Shown: positions 1 to 8,175 of the stretch, in pieces
How positions within the stretch are numbered: the stretch's first letter is position 1
How the letters are laid out: every line of letters begins with the position of its first letter
Assembly: GCF_014137995.1 (NCBI RefSeq)
Contig: NZ_JACGWV010000002.1
Span: 558,001-622,000, forward strand
Direction: 5' to 3'
From: Promicromonospora sukumoe
GTDB taxonomy: Bacteria > Actinomycetota > Actinomycetes > Actinomycetales > Cellulomonadaceae
DNA length: 64,000 bases
Notes under the pieces: model-generated
Seen by the model: the letters and a program-made list of their open reading frames with translations, nothing else
What the model was told of the DNA's origin: nothing
Databases searched by the model: none
Program-made: the position numbers and the translations under genes

Positions 1-186
1 CGCGTAGCCGTAGTTGCTGCCCGCGACCATCGTGGCGACCAGGTCGCCGGCGCCGATGCCGGTGGCCGCGACCACGAGGCCCGGGCCGATGATCCGCCAG
101 CGCGGCTTCTCCAGGGAGGCCTGCGGCTCCTCGGTCAGCCGGTCTCCTGGAACCCCCTGCGAAGTGACCTCATTGTCCTTTTCCAT
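1..186 (-). CDS. Nramp-family divalent metal transporter, N-terminal fragment
   Basis: This is the first 62 codons of a gene that runs off the left edge. After a short polar N-terminus the translation reads RWRIIGPGLVVAATGIGAGD, followed by LVATMVAGSNYGYA. That is the first transmembrane segment of the Nramp (MntH-like) proton-coupled Mn2+/Fe2+ importers, including the conserved GPG and the D-V-A/N region near the metal site. The start is ATG at 186-184. No Shine-Dalgarno precedes it, but a -10-like TACAGT lies six bases upstream, which suggests a leaderless mRNA. Most of the protein is outside the window, so substrate preference cannot be judged. Confidence 0.8.
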   Translation of the reverse strand, partial: MEKDNEVTSQGVPGDRLTEEPQASLEKPRWRIIGPGLVVAATGIGAGDLVATMVAGSNYGYA

Positions 187-192
187 GGCGTG

Positions 193-198
193 ACTGTA
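193..198 (-). promoter_or_regulatory. Putative -10 box of a leaderless promoter
   Basis: Read leftward, TACAGT ends six bases before the A of the Nramp ATG at 186. This is the spacing expected if transcription starts at the start codon itself, a common arrangement in actinobacteria. A convincing -35 is not seen. Inference from spacing only. Confidence 0.4.
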
Positions 199-275
199 CC
201 CACGGGTTTCACCCGCCCAAAAGGGACGCGCCCTTGCCCGGCCGGCGACACAGAGGTTTAACAGGACTGCAATCC

Positions 276-317
276 ATTGCATACACACTCGTCTCGATTC
301 GAGTGATTGTATGCAAT
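276..317. promoter_or_regulatory. Inverted repeat, candidate GntR operator
   Basis: ATTGCATACACACTCG at 276-291 faces CGAGTGATTGTATGCAAT at 300-317, an almost perfect inverted repeat with a two-base offset. The outer arms contain TTGCATACA and TTGTATGCAA, which resemble GntR/FadR-type half sites. It sits 32 bases before the first gene of an operon whose last gene encodes a GntR/FCD regulator, so autoregulation is the simplest reading. It also lies in the divergent gap shared with the Nramp gene. Confidence 0.5.
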
Positions 318-348
318 CGTCCTTCTCAGATCCGGATTGGATTCTCCA

Positions 349-2001
349 GTGCGCACATCACTGCCGCGGCCGCGCGGCCCGCTCGCCCCCGCCGCCGGCC
401 TTCTCGCCGCGGCGCTCGTCCTGTCCGGCTGTCAGGAGGTGCAGACCTCCGCCCCGGCCGAGGAGACCGCCGACGTCACCACCGTCACCCTGGACGGCCG
501 GACGATCGCCGAGGGCGGCGACCTCGTCATGGCCCTGTCCGCGGAGCCCGACGTGCTCGACCCCACCACCTCGTCGTCCCTCTACACGCGCTACGTCATG
601 GAGACGATGTGCGAGAAGCTCTACGACGTCGACGAGGCGGGCGAGATCGTCCCGATGCTGGCCACGGAGCTGCCCGAGGTGTCCGACGACGGGCTCACGG
701 TCACCTTCCCGGTGATGGAGGGCGTGCAGTTCGCGGACGGCACCCCGTTCGACGCCGAGGCCGTCAAGACGTCGATCGAGCGCCACCTCACCAAGGAGGA
801 CTCGTCGCGCCGCAGCGAGCTGGGCCCCATCGAGGAGGTCACCGCGCTGGACGACAGCACGGTCGAGATCACCTATGAGACGCCGTTCGCACCGCTCACC
901 GCGGTGCTCGCCGACCGCGCGGGCATGATCATGTCGCCGACCGAGCTCGAGAAGGCGGGCGACGGCTTCGGCGAGCACCCCGTGTGCGTGGGCGCCTTCA
1001 AGTTCGTCGAGCGCGTGCCGCAGACGTCGATCACGGTCGAGCGCGACCCGCTGTACTACGACGCCGAGAACGTGCACCTGGACTCGATCACCTACCGCAT
1101 CATCACCGACGCCAGCATCCGCGCCGCCAACCTGCGCTCCGGCGACGTCCAGGTCGCCGACACGATCTCGACGCAGGACCTCGCCGAGCTGGAGGACGAC
1201 GAGAACGTCGGGCTCCTGGAGGTCGGCTCCCTGGGCTACCAGGCCATGACGGTCAACGTGGGCAACACCGACGGCGTCGGCAACCCGCCCGGCGAGATCG
1301 ACACCCCCATCGCGCAGGACCCGCGCATCCGCCAGGCCCTGTCCATGGCCGTGGACCGCGAGCAGCTCGTGAAGTCCGTCTTCAACGACCGGTTCGACCC
1401 GGCCTGCTCCCCGGTCTCCCCCGCGTCCCCGTTCACCAGCGAGGCGAGCGAGGCCTGCCCCGAGTACGACCCCGAGGGCGCCAAGGCGCTCCTGGAGGAG
1501 GCCGGCGCGGACGTGCCGTACGAGATCGAGATCAAGGTGACCAACACGCCCGACACCCTGCGCCTGGCGCAGGCGGTCCAGGCCTCGGTGGCCGACGGCG
1601 GCTTCGACCTCACCATCGTGCCCGTCGAGTACTCCTCGCTGCTGGAGGTCCAGGAGCAGGGCGACTTCGACCTGCTGCAGCTCGGCTGGTCGGGCCGCGT
1701 GGACCCGCACGGCAACATGTTCAACTTCCTGTCCACGGGCGCCGGCAACAACTACTCCGGGTACAGCAACCCCGAGGTCGACGACCTGCTCACACAGGCC
1801 GCGACCGTCATCGACCCGGCGGAGCGCGCCGAGCTGTACGGCCAGGTCGTCACGCAGGTGCAGCAGGACAACCCGATCATCTACCTCTACCGGACGCGCA
1901 GCCTGACCGGCTACGCCGACGAGGTCGCGGGCATCTCCACCTACGCCGACGGCGTGGTGCGCCTGAGCAACGCCGCGTTCGTCGACCCGGCCGAGGGCTG
2001 A
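349..2001 (+). CDS. ABC transporter substrate-binding lipoprotein, family 5 (DppA/OppA type)
   Basis: Extracytoplasmic binding protein for a peptide/nickel-type ABC importer. From the GTG at 349 the protein has 550 residues with a lipoprotein signal: positive N-terminus, hydrophobic stretch, then the lipobox LSGC with Cys28. The mature part shows the family-5 pattern (SAEPDVLDPTTSSSLYTRY near the start, DPRIRQALSMAVDREQLV in the middle, a late LLQLGWSGRVDPHGNMFNF). A TTG at 307 would lengthen the frame but places 14 residues in front of the signal peptide and inside the putative operator, so GTG is preferred. It leads an operon with two permeases, a gamma-glutamyltransferase and ATPases, so a gamma-glutamyl peptide such as glutathione is a reasonable but unproven ligand. 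Confidence 0.9.
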   Translation: MRTSLPRPRGPLAPAAGLLAAALVLSGCQEVQTSAPAEETADVTTVTLDGRTIAEGGDLVMALSAEPDVLDPTTSSSLYTRYVMETMCEKLYDVDEAGEIVPMLATELPEVSDDGLTVTFPVMEGVQFADGTPFDAEAVKTSIERHLTKEDSSRRSELGPIEEVTALDDSTVEITYETPFAPLTAVLADRAGMIMSPTELEKAGDGFGEHPVCVGAFKFVERVPQTSITVERDPLYYDAENVHLDSITYRIITDASIRAANLRSGDVQVADTISTQDLAELEDDENVGLLEVGSLGYQAMTVNVGNTDGVGNPPGEIDTPIAQDPRIRQALSMAVDREQLVKSVFNDRFDPACSPVSPASPFTSEASEACPEYDPEGAKALLEEAGADVPYEIEIKVTNTPDTLRLAQAVQASVADGGFDLTIVPVEYSSLLEVQEQGDFDLLQLGWSGRVDPHGNMFNFLSTGAGNNYSGYSNPEVDDLLTQAATVIDPAERAELYGQVVTQVQQDNPIIYLYRTRSLTGYADEVAGISTYADGVVRLSNAAFVDPAEG

Positions 2002-2012
2002 GAGCACCTCCG

Positions 2013-2966
2013 ATGAGTCGCTACCTCCTCGTCCGCCTCGGGCAGTCCGCGATCACGCTCGTGCTCGCGTCGATGGTGATCTTCCTGGGCGTGCGCATGC
2101 TGCCCGGTGACCCCGCGCTCGCCATGGCGGGCGAGGAGGCCACGCCGGAGCGGCTCGCCATGATCCGCGCCGACCTCGGCCTGGACCAGCCGGTCTGGGT
2201 GCAGTACGGGCGGTTCGTCGCCGAGGTCGCCTCGGGCGACCTCGGCGAGTCCACCCGCACCGGGGCGTCCGTCGCGAGCATGATCGGCGCCACGCTGCCC
2301 GTGACGCTCTGGCTGTCGCTCTACGCGATCGTCGTCGCCGTCGTGACCGGGGTGGCGCTCGGCCTGCTCGCCGAGCGCTACCGCGGGCGCTGGCCGGAGT
2401 GGGTCGCCAACGCGGCCGCGCTGACCAGCCTGTCCGTGCCGAACTTCTGGCTCGGCATGCTCGCGATCCTGTACCTGTGCATCGGCCTGGGCCTGTTCCC
2501 GGCGTCGGGCTACGTACCGCTCACCGACGACCCCGTGGGCTGGGTGGTGCACCTGACCCTGCCCGCGCTGATCCTCGGCACCGGCCTGGCCGCCGTCATC
2601 ATGCGGCAGACCCGGGCCTCGATGATCGAGGCCATGCGCACCGACTACGTGCGCACGGCCCGCGCCAAGGGCCTCGGCCGCACCCGCGTGCTGCTGCGCT
2701 ACGGGCTGCGCAACTCCCTGATCGTCGTGGTCACGATCGCCGGGCTGCAGCTCGGCGGCCTCATCTCGGGCGCCGTCGTGACCGAGCAGATCTTCGCCCT
2801 GCCGGGCTTCGGCAAGCTCACGCTCGACGCCGTCTTCCAGCGCGACTACCCGGTGATCCAGGCCGTCGTGGTGCTGACCACCGTGGGGTACGTGCTGGTC
2901 AACCTCGCCGTGGACGTCCTGTACTCCGTCATCGACCCCCGTATCCGGGTGGGAGGCCGCTCATGA
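2013..2966 (+). CDS. ABC transporter permease, DppB/OppB type
   Basis: First membrane subunit of the importer, 317 residues with about six transmembrane segments. It begins MSRYLLVRLGQSAITLVLAS, the typical DppB N-terminus, then LPGDPAL. The cytoplasmic EAA loop that docks on the ATPase is visible as DYVRTARAKGLGRTRVLLRY, and the protein ends VIDPRIRVGGRS. The start lies 11 bases after the binding-protein stop, and the stop overlaps the next start (ATGA at 2963-2966), indicating translational coupling. Confidence 0.93.
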   Translation: MSRYLLVRLGQSAITLVLASMVIFLGVRMLPGDPALAMAGEEATPERLAMIRADLGLDQPVWVQYGRFVAEVASGDLGESTRTGASVASMIGATLPVTLWLSLYAIVVAVVTGVALGLLAERYRGRWPEWVANAAALTSLSVPNFWLGMLAILYLCIGLGLFPASGYVPLTDDPVGWVVHLTLPALILGTGLAAVIMRQTRASMIEAMRTDYVRTARAKGLGRTRVLLRYGLRNSLIVVVTIAGLQLGGLISGAVVTEQIFALPGFGKLTLDAVFQRDYPVIQAVVVLTTVGYVLVNLAVDVLYSVIDPRIRVGGRS

Positions 2967-3850
2967 CCGTCATCGAGCACAGCGATCTCGTTCCCGGCCC
3001 GGCGCCCGCCGCCGTCGGCCCCCGCCGGCTGCTGTCCCGGCTGCGCACCGGCCAGGCGATCACCGGCGGCGTGATGCTCGCCGTCGTCGTCCTGGCCGGG
3101 CTGCTCGCGCCGCTGCTGGCGCCCCACGGGCCCGCCGAGGTGCACTTCGACGCCCCGTTCCAGCTTCCCGGCACCGTCGGCTTCGCGCTCGGCACCGACG
3201 ACCTGGGCCGCGACGTCCTGTCCCGGATGATGTACGGCATCCGGGCCTCGCTCATGGTGGGGATCGTGGCGGTGGGCCTCGCCGTCGTCGTCGGGACGCC
3301 GCTCGGGCTGGCCGCCGGCTACTGGCGGTGGCTGGACGCGCCCGTCTCGCGCCTGACCGACGTGACGCTCGCGTTCCCGTTCCTCATCCTCGCGGTCGGC
3401 CTGGCCGCCATCAACGGGCCCAGCCTGGCGGGCGCCGCGATCTCGCTCGGCATCGCGCAGGTGCCGACCATGGTGCGCGTGGTGCGCGCCGAGACGATGC
3501 GGCTCAAGGAGAGTCCCTTCGTTCTCGCGGCCACCGCGATGGACGCGTCCGGGCCCCGCATCCTCGGGCAGCACATCCTGCCCAACTGCCTCTCCGCGAT
3601 CATCGTGCAGGCCACGGTGATCATGCCGGCGGCCGTGCTGGGCGAGGCGGTGCTCTCGTTCCTGGGGCTCGGCATCCAGCCGCCGACGCCGTCCCTGGGC
3701 ATCATGCTCTCGGACGCGCAGCAGTACCTGGGCCGCGCGCCCACCGCCGCGCTGTTCCCCGGCCTGGCCATCGTGGCGATCTGCCTCGGGTTCAATCTTC
3801 TCGGGGACGCCCTGCGCGACGCCCTCGACCCGTCCACCGACCGTAAGTGA
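2963..3850 (+). CDS. ABC transporter permease, DppC/OppC type
   Basis: Second membrane subunit, 295 residues. After a Pro/Ala-rich N-terminus and one transmembrane segment it has the DppC hallmark LGTDDLGRDVLSRMMYGIRA, a stretch of further membrane segments, and the EAA-like loop around SPFVLAATAMDASGPRILG. It ends LRDALDPSTDRK. The start overlaps the upstream permease by four bases and the stop overlaps the GTG of the following gamma-glutamyltransferase (GTGA). It pairs with the 2013 gene to form the import channel. Confidence 0.93.
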   Translation: MTVIEHSDLVPGPAPAAVGPRRLLSRLRTGQAITGGVMLAVVVLAGLLAPLLAPHGPAEVHFDAPFQLPGTVGFALGTDDLGRDVLSRMMYGIRASLMVGIVAVGLAVVVGTPLGLAAGYWRWLDAPVSRLTDVTLAFPFLILAVGLAAINGPSLAGAAISLGIAQVPTMVRVVRAETMRLKESPFVLAATAMDASGPRILGQHILPNCLSAIIVQATVIMPAAVLGEAVLSFLGLGIQPPTPSLGIMLSDAQQYLGRAPTAALFPGLAIVAICLGFNLLGDALRDALDPSTDRK

Positions 3851-5721
3851 GCACCATGACGTCCTTCACCCCGCCCGCAGCCCACGCCACCCGCCCCGAC
3901 CTGAGGGGCACGTTCGGGATGGTCGGCTCCACCCACTGGATCGCCACCGCGAGCGCCCAGGCCGTGCTCGAGCGGGGCGGCAACGCCTTCGACGCGGCGG
4001 TCGCGGGCGCGTTCGTGCTGCACGTCGTGGAGCCCCACCTGAACGGGCCCGGCGGCGACATGACCGGCGTCTTCGTGACCGCCGAGGAGCCCGGTGCGCC
4101 GCGCGTCCTGGTGGGCCAGGGCCCGGCGCCCGCGGGCGCGACGATCGAGCACTACCGCTCCGAGGACCTGGACCTGGTCCCGGGCTCGGGGGCGCTGGCG
4201 GCGGCGGTGCCGGGCAGCGTCGACGCCTGGCTGCTGCTCCTGCGCGACCACGGCACGTGGGACCTGGCCGACGTGCTCGCCTTCGCGGTCGGGTACGCCC
4301 GCGACGGGCACCCGCTGCTGGAGCGCGTCGCGGGCACCCTGTCCACGGTCGCGGGCCTGTTCCGCGAGCACTGGCCTACCTCGGCGGCGCACTGGCTGCC
4401 CGACGGCGAGGCGCCCGCCCCCGGCACGGTCGTCACCAACCCGGAGTACGCCGACCTGCTGGACGCCGTCGTCGCCGCCGGTTCCGGGGCGGCGAACCGG
4501 GCGGAGGCGATCGACCTGGCCCGCGCCGCGTGGCGCGAGCGCGTGGGCGCCGCGGTCGAGGCGTTCGTCGCCACACCCCACCGGCACGCCGACGGCGGCG
4601 ACCACGCCGGCGTCATCACGGCGGCCGACATCGCGGCCTTCTCGGCGTCGTACGAGGACGCCACGACCGTCACCTTCCGCGGGTACACGGTCGCCAAGAC
4701 CGGCGCGTGGGGCCAGGGCCCGGCGCTGCTGGCCACCCTCAAGATCCTGGAGGGGCTCGACGACGCCGCGCTGGACCCGTCCACCGAGCTCGGCGCGCAC
4801 ACGGTCATCGAGGCGCAGAAGCTCGCGCTGGCCGACCGGGACGTCTGGTACGGCGACCCGGCGTCCGACGACGTGCCGCTGACGTACCTGCTGAGCGAGG
4901 AGTACGCGGCCGCGCGGCGGGCGCTGATCGGGGACTCCGCGAGCCACGAGCTGCGGCCGGGCGACGTGCCCGGGCGGACGACGCCGGCCCTGCCGGTGCT
5001 GCGCACCGAGTACGCGACCAGCGCGCCCGCGGGGTCGCTGCCGGGCGCTCCCGGGGGCGGGGCGGCGGCGGGCGTGGGCGAGCCGACGGTGGAGGTCCCC
5101 TCCCCCGACTCCCCCGAGCACACCGGTGCCACCCGCGGCGACACCTGCCACATCGACGTCGTGGACCGCTGGGGCAACATGGTCTCGGCCACGCCGTCGG
5201 GCGGCTGGCTCCAGTCCTCCCCCACGGTGCCCGGCCTGGGCTTCTGCCTGGGCACGCGGCTGCAGATGACGTGGCTGGACGAGGCGTCGCCGTCGGCCCT
5301 GACGCCGGGACGGCGCCCCCGGACCACGCTCACGCCCACGCTCGTGCTGCGCGACGGCGAGCCCGTGATCGCGCTCGGCTCGCCGGGCGGCGACCAGCAG
5401 GACCAGTGGCAGCTCCTGTTCCTGCTGCGCGTGCTCGTGGGCGGGTACACGCCGCAGCAGGCGATCGACGCGCCGGCCCTGCACACGACGTCGTTCCCCG
5501 GGTCGTTCTGGCCGCGCACCTGGACGCCGGGCGGGGCCGTGGTCGAGGACCGGCTGGGCGACGACGTCATCGCGGGGCTGGTCGGCCGCGGCCACGTCGT
5601 GACCCGGGCCGGCGACTGGGCGCTGGGGCGCCTGTCCGCCGTGACCCGCGACCCGGCCACGGGCCTGCTGGGCGCGGCCGCCAACCCGAGAGGAGCGCAG
5701 GGTTATGCCGCAGGACGCTGA
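3847..5721 (+). CDS. Gamma-glutamyltransferase family protein
   Basis: Ntn-hydrolase that removes or transfers the gamma-glutamyl group of glutathione-like peptides. Features include FGMVGSTHWIATASAQAVLE and GGNAFDAAVAG at the N-terminus and NGPGGDMTG. The autoprocessing threonine lies in GDTCHIDVVDRWGNMVSATP near residue 434, followed by the small-subunit pattern GLGFCLGTRLQMTW and SPGGDQQDQWQ. Length (624 residues from GTG 3847, 621 from ATG 3856) fits the family; the GTG overlaps the upstream stop. No signal peptide is visible, unlike many secreted homologues, so hydrolysis after import is likely. Embedded inside a peptide ABC operon, it suggests import and breakdown of gamma-glutamyl compounds. 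Confidence 0.9.
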   Translation: MSTMTSFTPPAAHATRPDLRGTFGMVGSTHWIATASAQAVLERGGNAFDAAVAGAFVLHVVEPHLNGPGGDMTGVFVTAEEPGAPRVLVGQGPAPAGATIEHYRSEDLDLVPGSGALAAAVPGSVDAWLLLLRDHGTWDLADVLAFAVGYARDGHPLLERVAGTLSTVAGLFREHWPTSAAHWLPDGEAPAPGTVVTNPEYADLLDAVVAAGSGAANRAEAIDLARAAWRERVGAAVEAFVATPHRHADGGDHAGVITAADIAAFSASYEDATTVTFRGYTVAKTGAWGQGPALLATLKILEGLDDAALDPSTELGAHTVIEAQKLALADRDVWYGDPASDDVPLTYLLSEEYAAARRALIGDSASHELRPGDVPGRTTPALPVLRTEYATSAPAGSLPGAPGGGAAAGVGEPTVEVPSPDSPEHTGATRGDTCHIDVVDRWGNMVSATPSGGWLQSSPTVPGLGFCLGTRLQMTWLDEASPSALTPGRRPRTTLTPTLVLRDGEPVIALGSPGGDQQDQWQLLFLLRVLVGGYTPQQAIDAPALHTTSFPGSFWPRTWTPGGAVVEDRLGDDVIAGLVGRGHVVTRAGDWALGRLSAVTRDPATGLLGAAANPRGAQGYAAGR

Positions 5722-7366
5722 CACCACCGCCGCACCGCTGCTGCGCGTGCGCGGGCTCGACGTCGCGTACGGCGACACCCCCGTCGTGCGCGGCGTCGAC
5801 CTCGACGTCGCGCGCGGGGAGCGGGTGGCGATCGTGGGCCAGTCCGGCTCCGGCAAGTCGACGGTGGTGGCCGCGCTCCTGCGGCTGCTGCCGGGCGCGG
5901 GCCGGATCACGGGCGGCACCGTCGAGCTCGACGGCGAGGACCTCGCCGCCGCGGGCGAGGCGCGGATGCGCGCCGTCCGGGGCGGCCGCATCGCGCTGGT
6001 GCCGCAGGACCCGGGCACCAACCTCAACCCGGCCATGCGGCTGGGCGACCAGGTCGCCGACGCCCTGCGCGCCGACGGCCTGCGCGGCCCCGCGGTGCGG
6101 CAGCGTGTGCTGGAGCTGCTGGCCGAGGCCGGCGTGCCCGAGCCGGAGCGGCGCGCCAAGCAGTTCCCGCACGAGTTCTCCGGCGGCATGCGTCAGCGGG
6201 TGCTCATCGCCATGGCCCTGGCGCGCGAGCCGGAGCTGCTGCTCGCCGACGAGCCGACGTCGGCCCTGGACGTGACCGTGCAGCGGCGCATCCTGGACCA
6301 CCTCGTCGCGCTCGCCGAGGCGCACGGGACCGCGATGATCCTGGTGACGCACGACCTGGGCCTGGCCGCCGACCGCGCCGACCGCGTGATCGTGATGCTC
6401 GACGGCCGGATCGTGGAACAGGGCACGCCCGAGCAGGTGCTGCGGTCCCCGCAGCACGAGTACACGCGGCGGCTGGTCGCGGCGGCGCCGGCGGCCGTCG
6501 TCGCGCAGGGCGAGGCGGGGGTGTCGGCGGGCCGGGGCGCCGTCGTCGGCGCGCCCGGCGGGCCGGCGGACGACGGCGCAGCCGGCGGCGACGTCGTCAC
6601 GGTCCGGAACCTCGTCAAGGAGTACCGCGTGCGCGGGCGCGGCGGGCTGCTGCGCGCGGTGGACGACGTGTCCTTCTCCGTGCCGCGCGGCGGCACGACC
6701 GCGCTGGTGGGCGAGTCCGGCTCGGGCAAGACGACGGTCTCCCGCATCCTGCTGGGCCTGGAGACGCCGACGTCGGGCGAGGCGCTGGTGGACGGGAAGG
6801 CCATCGCCGGGGCGGGCCGGGCCGAGCGGCGCGCCCTGCGCCGCCGCGTGCAGCCGGTGTTCCAGGACCCGTACGCGTCCCTCGACCCGACCCACACGGT
6901 GGAGCGGGTGATCGACGAGCCGCTGCGGATCTTCGGCATCGGCGACCGGGAGTCGCGCCGGGCGCGGGTCGCGGAGCTGCTGGACCAGGTGGCGCTCCCC
7001 CGCGACGTCGCCCAGCGGCATCCGGGCGCGCTGTCCGGCGGGCAGCGGCAGCGGGTCGCTATCGCGCGGGCGCTGGCCCCCGGGCCGGAGCTGCTGGTGC
7101 TCGACGAGGCGGTCTCGGCGCTCGACGTGCTGGTCCAGGAGCAGATCCTGGCCCTGCTCGCTGACCTGCAGGAACGACTCGGGGTGTCGTACCTGTTCAT
7201 CAGCCACGACCTCGCGGTGGTCCGCGGCATAGCGGATAATGTGGTGGTGCTGCGGCAAGGCCGCGTCGAGGAGCAGGGGGCCGTCGACGACGTGTTCCAC
7301 TCCCCGCGGGCCGACTACACCCGAGACCTGCTAGGAGCCATCCCCGGTGCCGCTTTCGCCCGATGA
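5705..7366 (+). CDS. Fused ABC ATPase of peptide importer (DppD-DppF type)
   Basis: One 553-residue polypeptide carries both nucleotide-binding domains that are separate proteins in Dpp/Opp systems. Domain 1 has Walker A GQSGSGKST (about 45-53), signature FSGGMRQR and Walker B LLADEPTSALD. Domain 2 has Walker A GESGSGKTT (about 336-344), LSGGQRQR and LVLDEAVSALD. An AGAGGAG ribosome site lies inside the end of the gamma-glutamyltransferase gene, which it overlaps by 17 bases. It powers the permeases at 2013 and 2963. Confidence 0.94.
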   Translation: MPQDADTTAAPLLRVRGLDVAYGDTPVVRGVDLDVARGERVAIVGQSGSGKSTVVAALLRLLPGAGRITGGTVELDGEDLAAAGEARMRAVRGGRIALVPQDPGTNLNPAMRLGDQVADALRADGLRGPAVRQRVLELLAEAGVPEPERRAKQFPHEFSGGMRQRVLIAMALAREPELLLADEPTSALDVTVQRRILDHLVALAEAHGTAMILVTHDLGLAADRADRVIVMLDGRIVEQGTPEQVLRSPQHEYTRRLVAAAPAAVVAQGEAGVSAGRGAVVGAPGGPADDGAAGGDVVTVRNLVKEYRVRGRGGLLRAVDDVSFSVPRGGTTALVGESGSGKTTVSRILLGLETPTSGEALVDGKAIAGAGRAERRALRRRVQPVFQDPYASLDPTHTVERVIDEPLRIFGIGDRESRRARVAELLDQVALPRDVAQRHPGALSGGQRQRVAIARALAPGPELLVLDEAVSALDVLVQEQILALLADLQERLGVSYLFISHDLAVVRGIADNVVVLRQGRVEEQGAVDDVFHSPRADYTRDLLGAIPGAAFAR

Positions 7367-8102
7367 GCCCGTGCTCCCCGCCCTGGTCCGGCCCACCGTG
7401 CAGGACGCGATCCGGCGCGACATCATCGCCGGCGTCCTGACGCCCGGCGCCCGCGTGACCGAGGCCTCGCTGGCCCAGCGGTACGACGTCTCGCGGGTGC
7501 CGGTCCGGGAGGCGCTGCGCGGCCTGGAGAGCGAGGGGTTCATCGACTCCCGGCCGCACGTGGGCTCGCGGGTCGCAGCGATCCCGGTGCACGACGCCGA
7601 CGACCTGTTCGCGGTGCGGGAGGCCCTGGAGGTGTCCACGGCGCGCAGCGCCGCCCGGCGGGCGGCGGCGCTCTACTCGGGCGACGAGAGCCCCGAGGAC
7701 TGGTGGCGCCTGCGGCGGCACATCGCCGCCCTGCTCGACGCCGGGGACGCGCACGTCGCCGCGGGCGACCTGGACCCCCTGGTCGGCATCAACGACGAGA
7801 TCCACATCGCGGTCGCCGAGCTCAGCGGCAGCGCGACCCTGACCCGGCTGCTGCGCCAGCTCTCCTGGAAGATCGAGTGGCTCTACGCCGCCGACATGCA
7901 GTCGCGCGGCAAGCGGCTCTGGCCCGACCACCGCGTGATCGTCGGGGCGATCGACGCCGGCGACGGCGAGCGGGCCGCCGCCCTGATGGCGGCGCACGTC
8001 CGGGAGTCGCGGATCGGCTACCTGGCGCGCTACGGCGTCACGCGACCCAGCTCCGACCCCGAGGTCGCCGCGGCCGTCGCCGCGCGGTCGGCGGCCCGCT
8101 GA
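7347..8102 (+). CDS. GntR-family transcriptional regulator (FCD/FadR subfamily)
   Basis: 251 residues. The N-terminal winged helix reads VQDAIRRDIIAGVLTPGARV, then LAQRYDVSRVPVREALRGLE, the classic GntR recognition helix region. The C-terminal all-helical FCD domain includes the metal/ligand-type residues in LFAVREALEVSTA, NDEIHIAV and PDHRVIVGAI. The GTG start lies 20 bases inside the end of the ATPase gene, so it is the last cistron of the importer operon. It probably senses an operon-related metabolite and binds the palindrome at 276-317; both points are inference. Confidence 0.92.
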   Translation: MPLSPDEPVLPALVRPTVQDAIRRDIIAGVLTPGARVTEASLAQRYDVSRVPVREALRGLESEGFIDSRPHVGSRVAAIPVHDADDLFAVREALEVSTARSAARRAAALYSGDESPEDWWRLRRHIAALLDAGDAHVAAGDLDPLVGINDEIHIAVAELSGSATLTRLLRQLSWKIEWLYAADMQSRGKRLWPDHRVIVGAIDAGDGERAAALMAAHVRESRIGYLARYGVTRPSSDPEVAAAVAARSAAR

Positions 8103-8175
8103 GCGGCGGCGGGTCGAGCGGCAGCCCGTCGCGCGACGGTCGCACAGGGCGACGGTCCGCGCGACGAACGGGCCG

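Noticed and set aside
307..348. TTG at 307 as start of the first binding protein
   Set aside because: It would put 14 extra residues before the lipoprotein signal and start inside the putative operator; GTG 349 gives a standard signal peptide.
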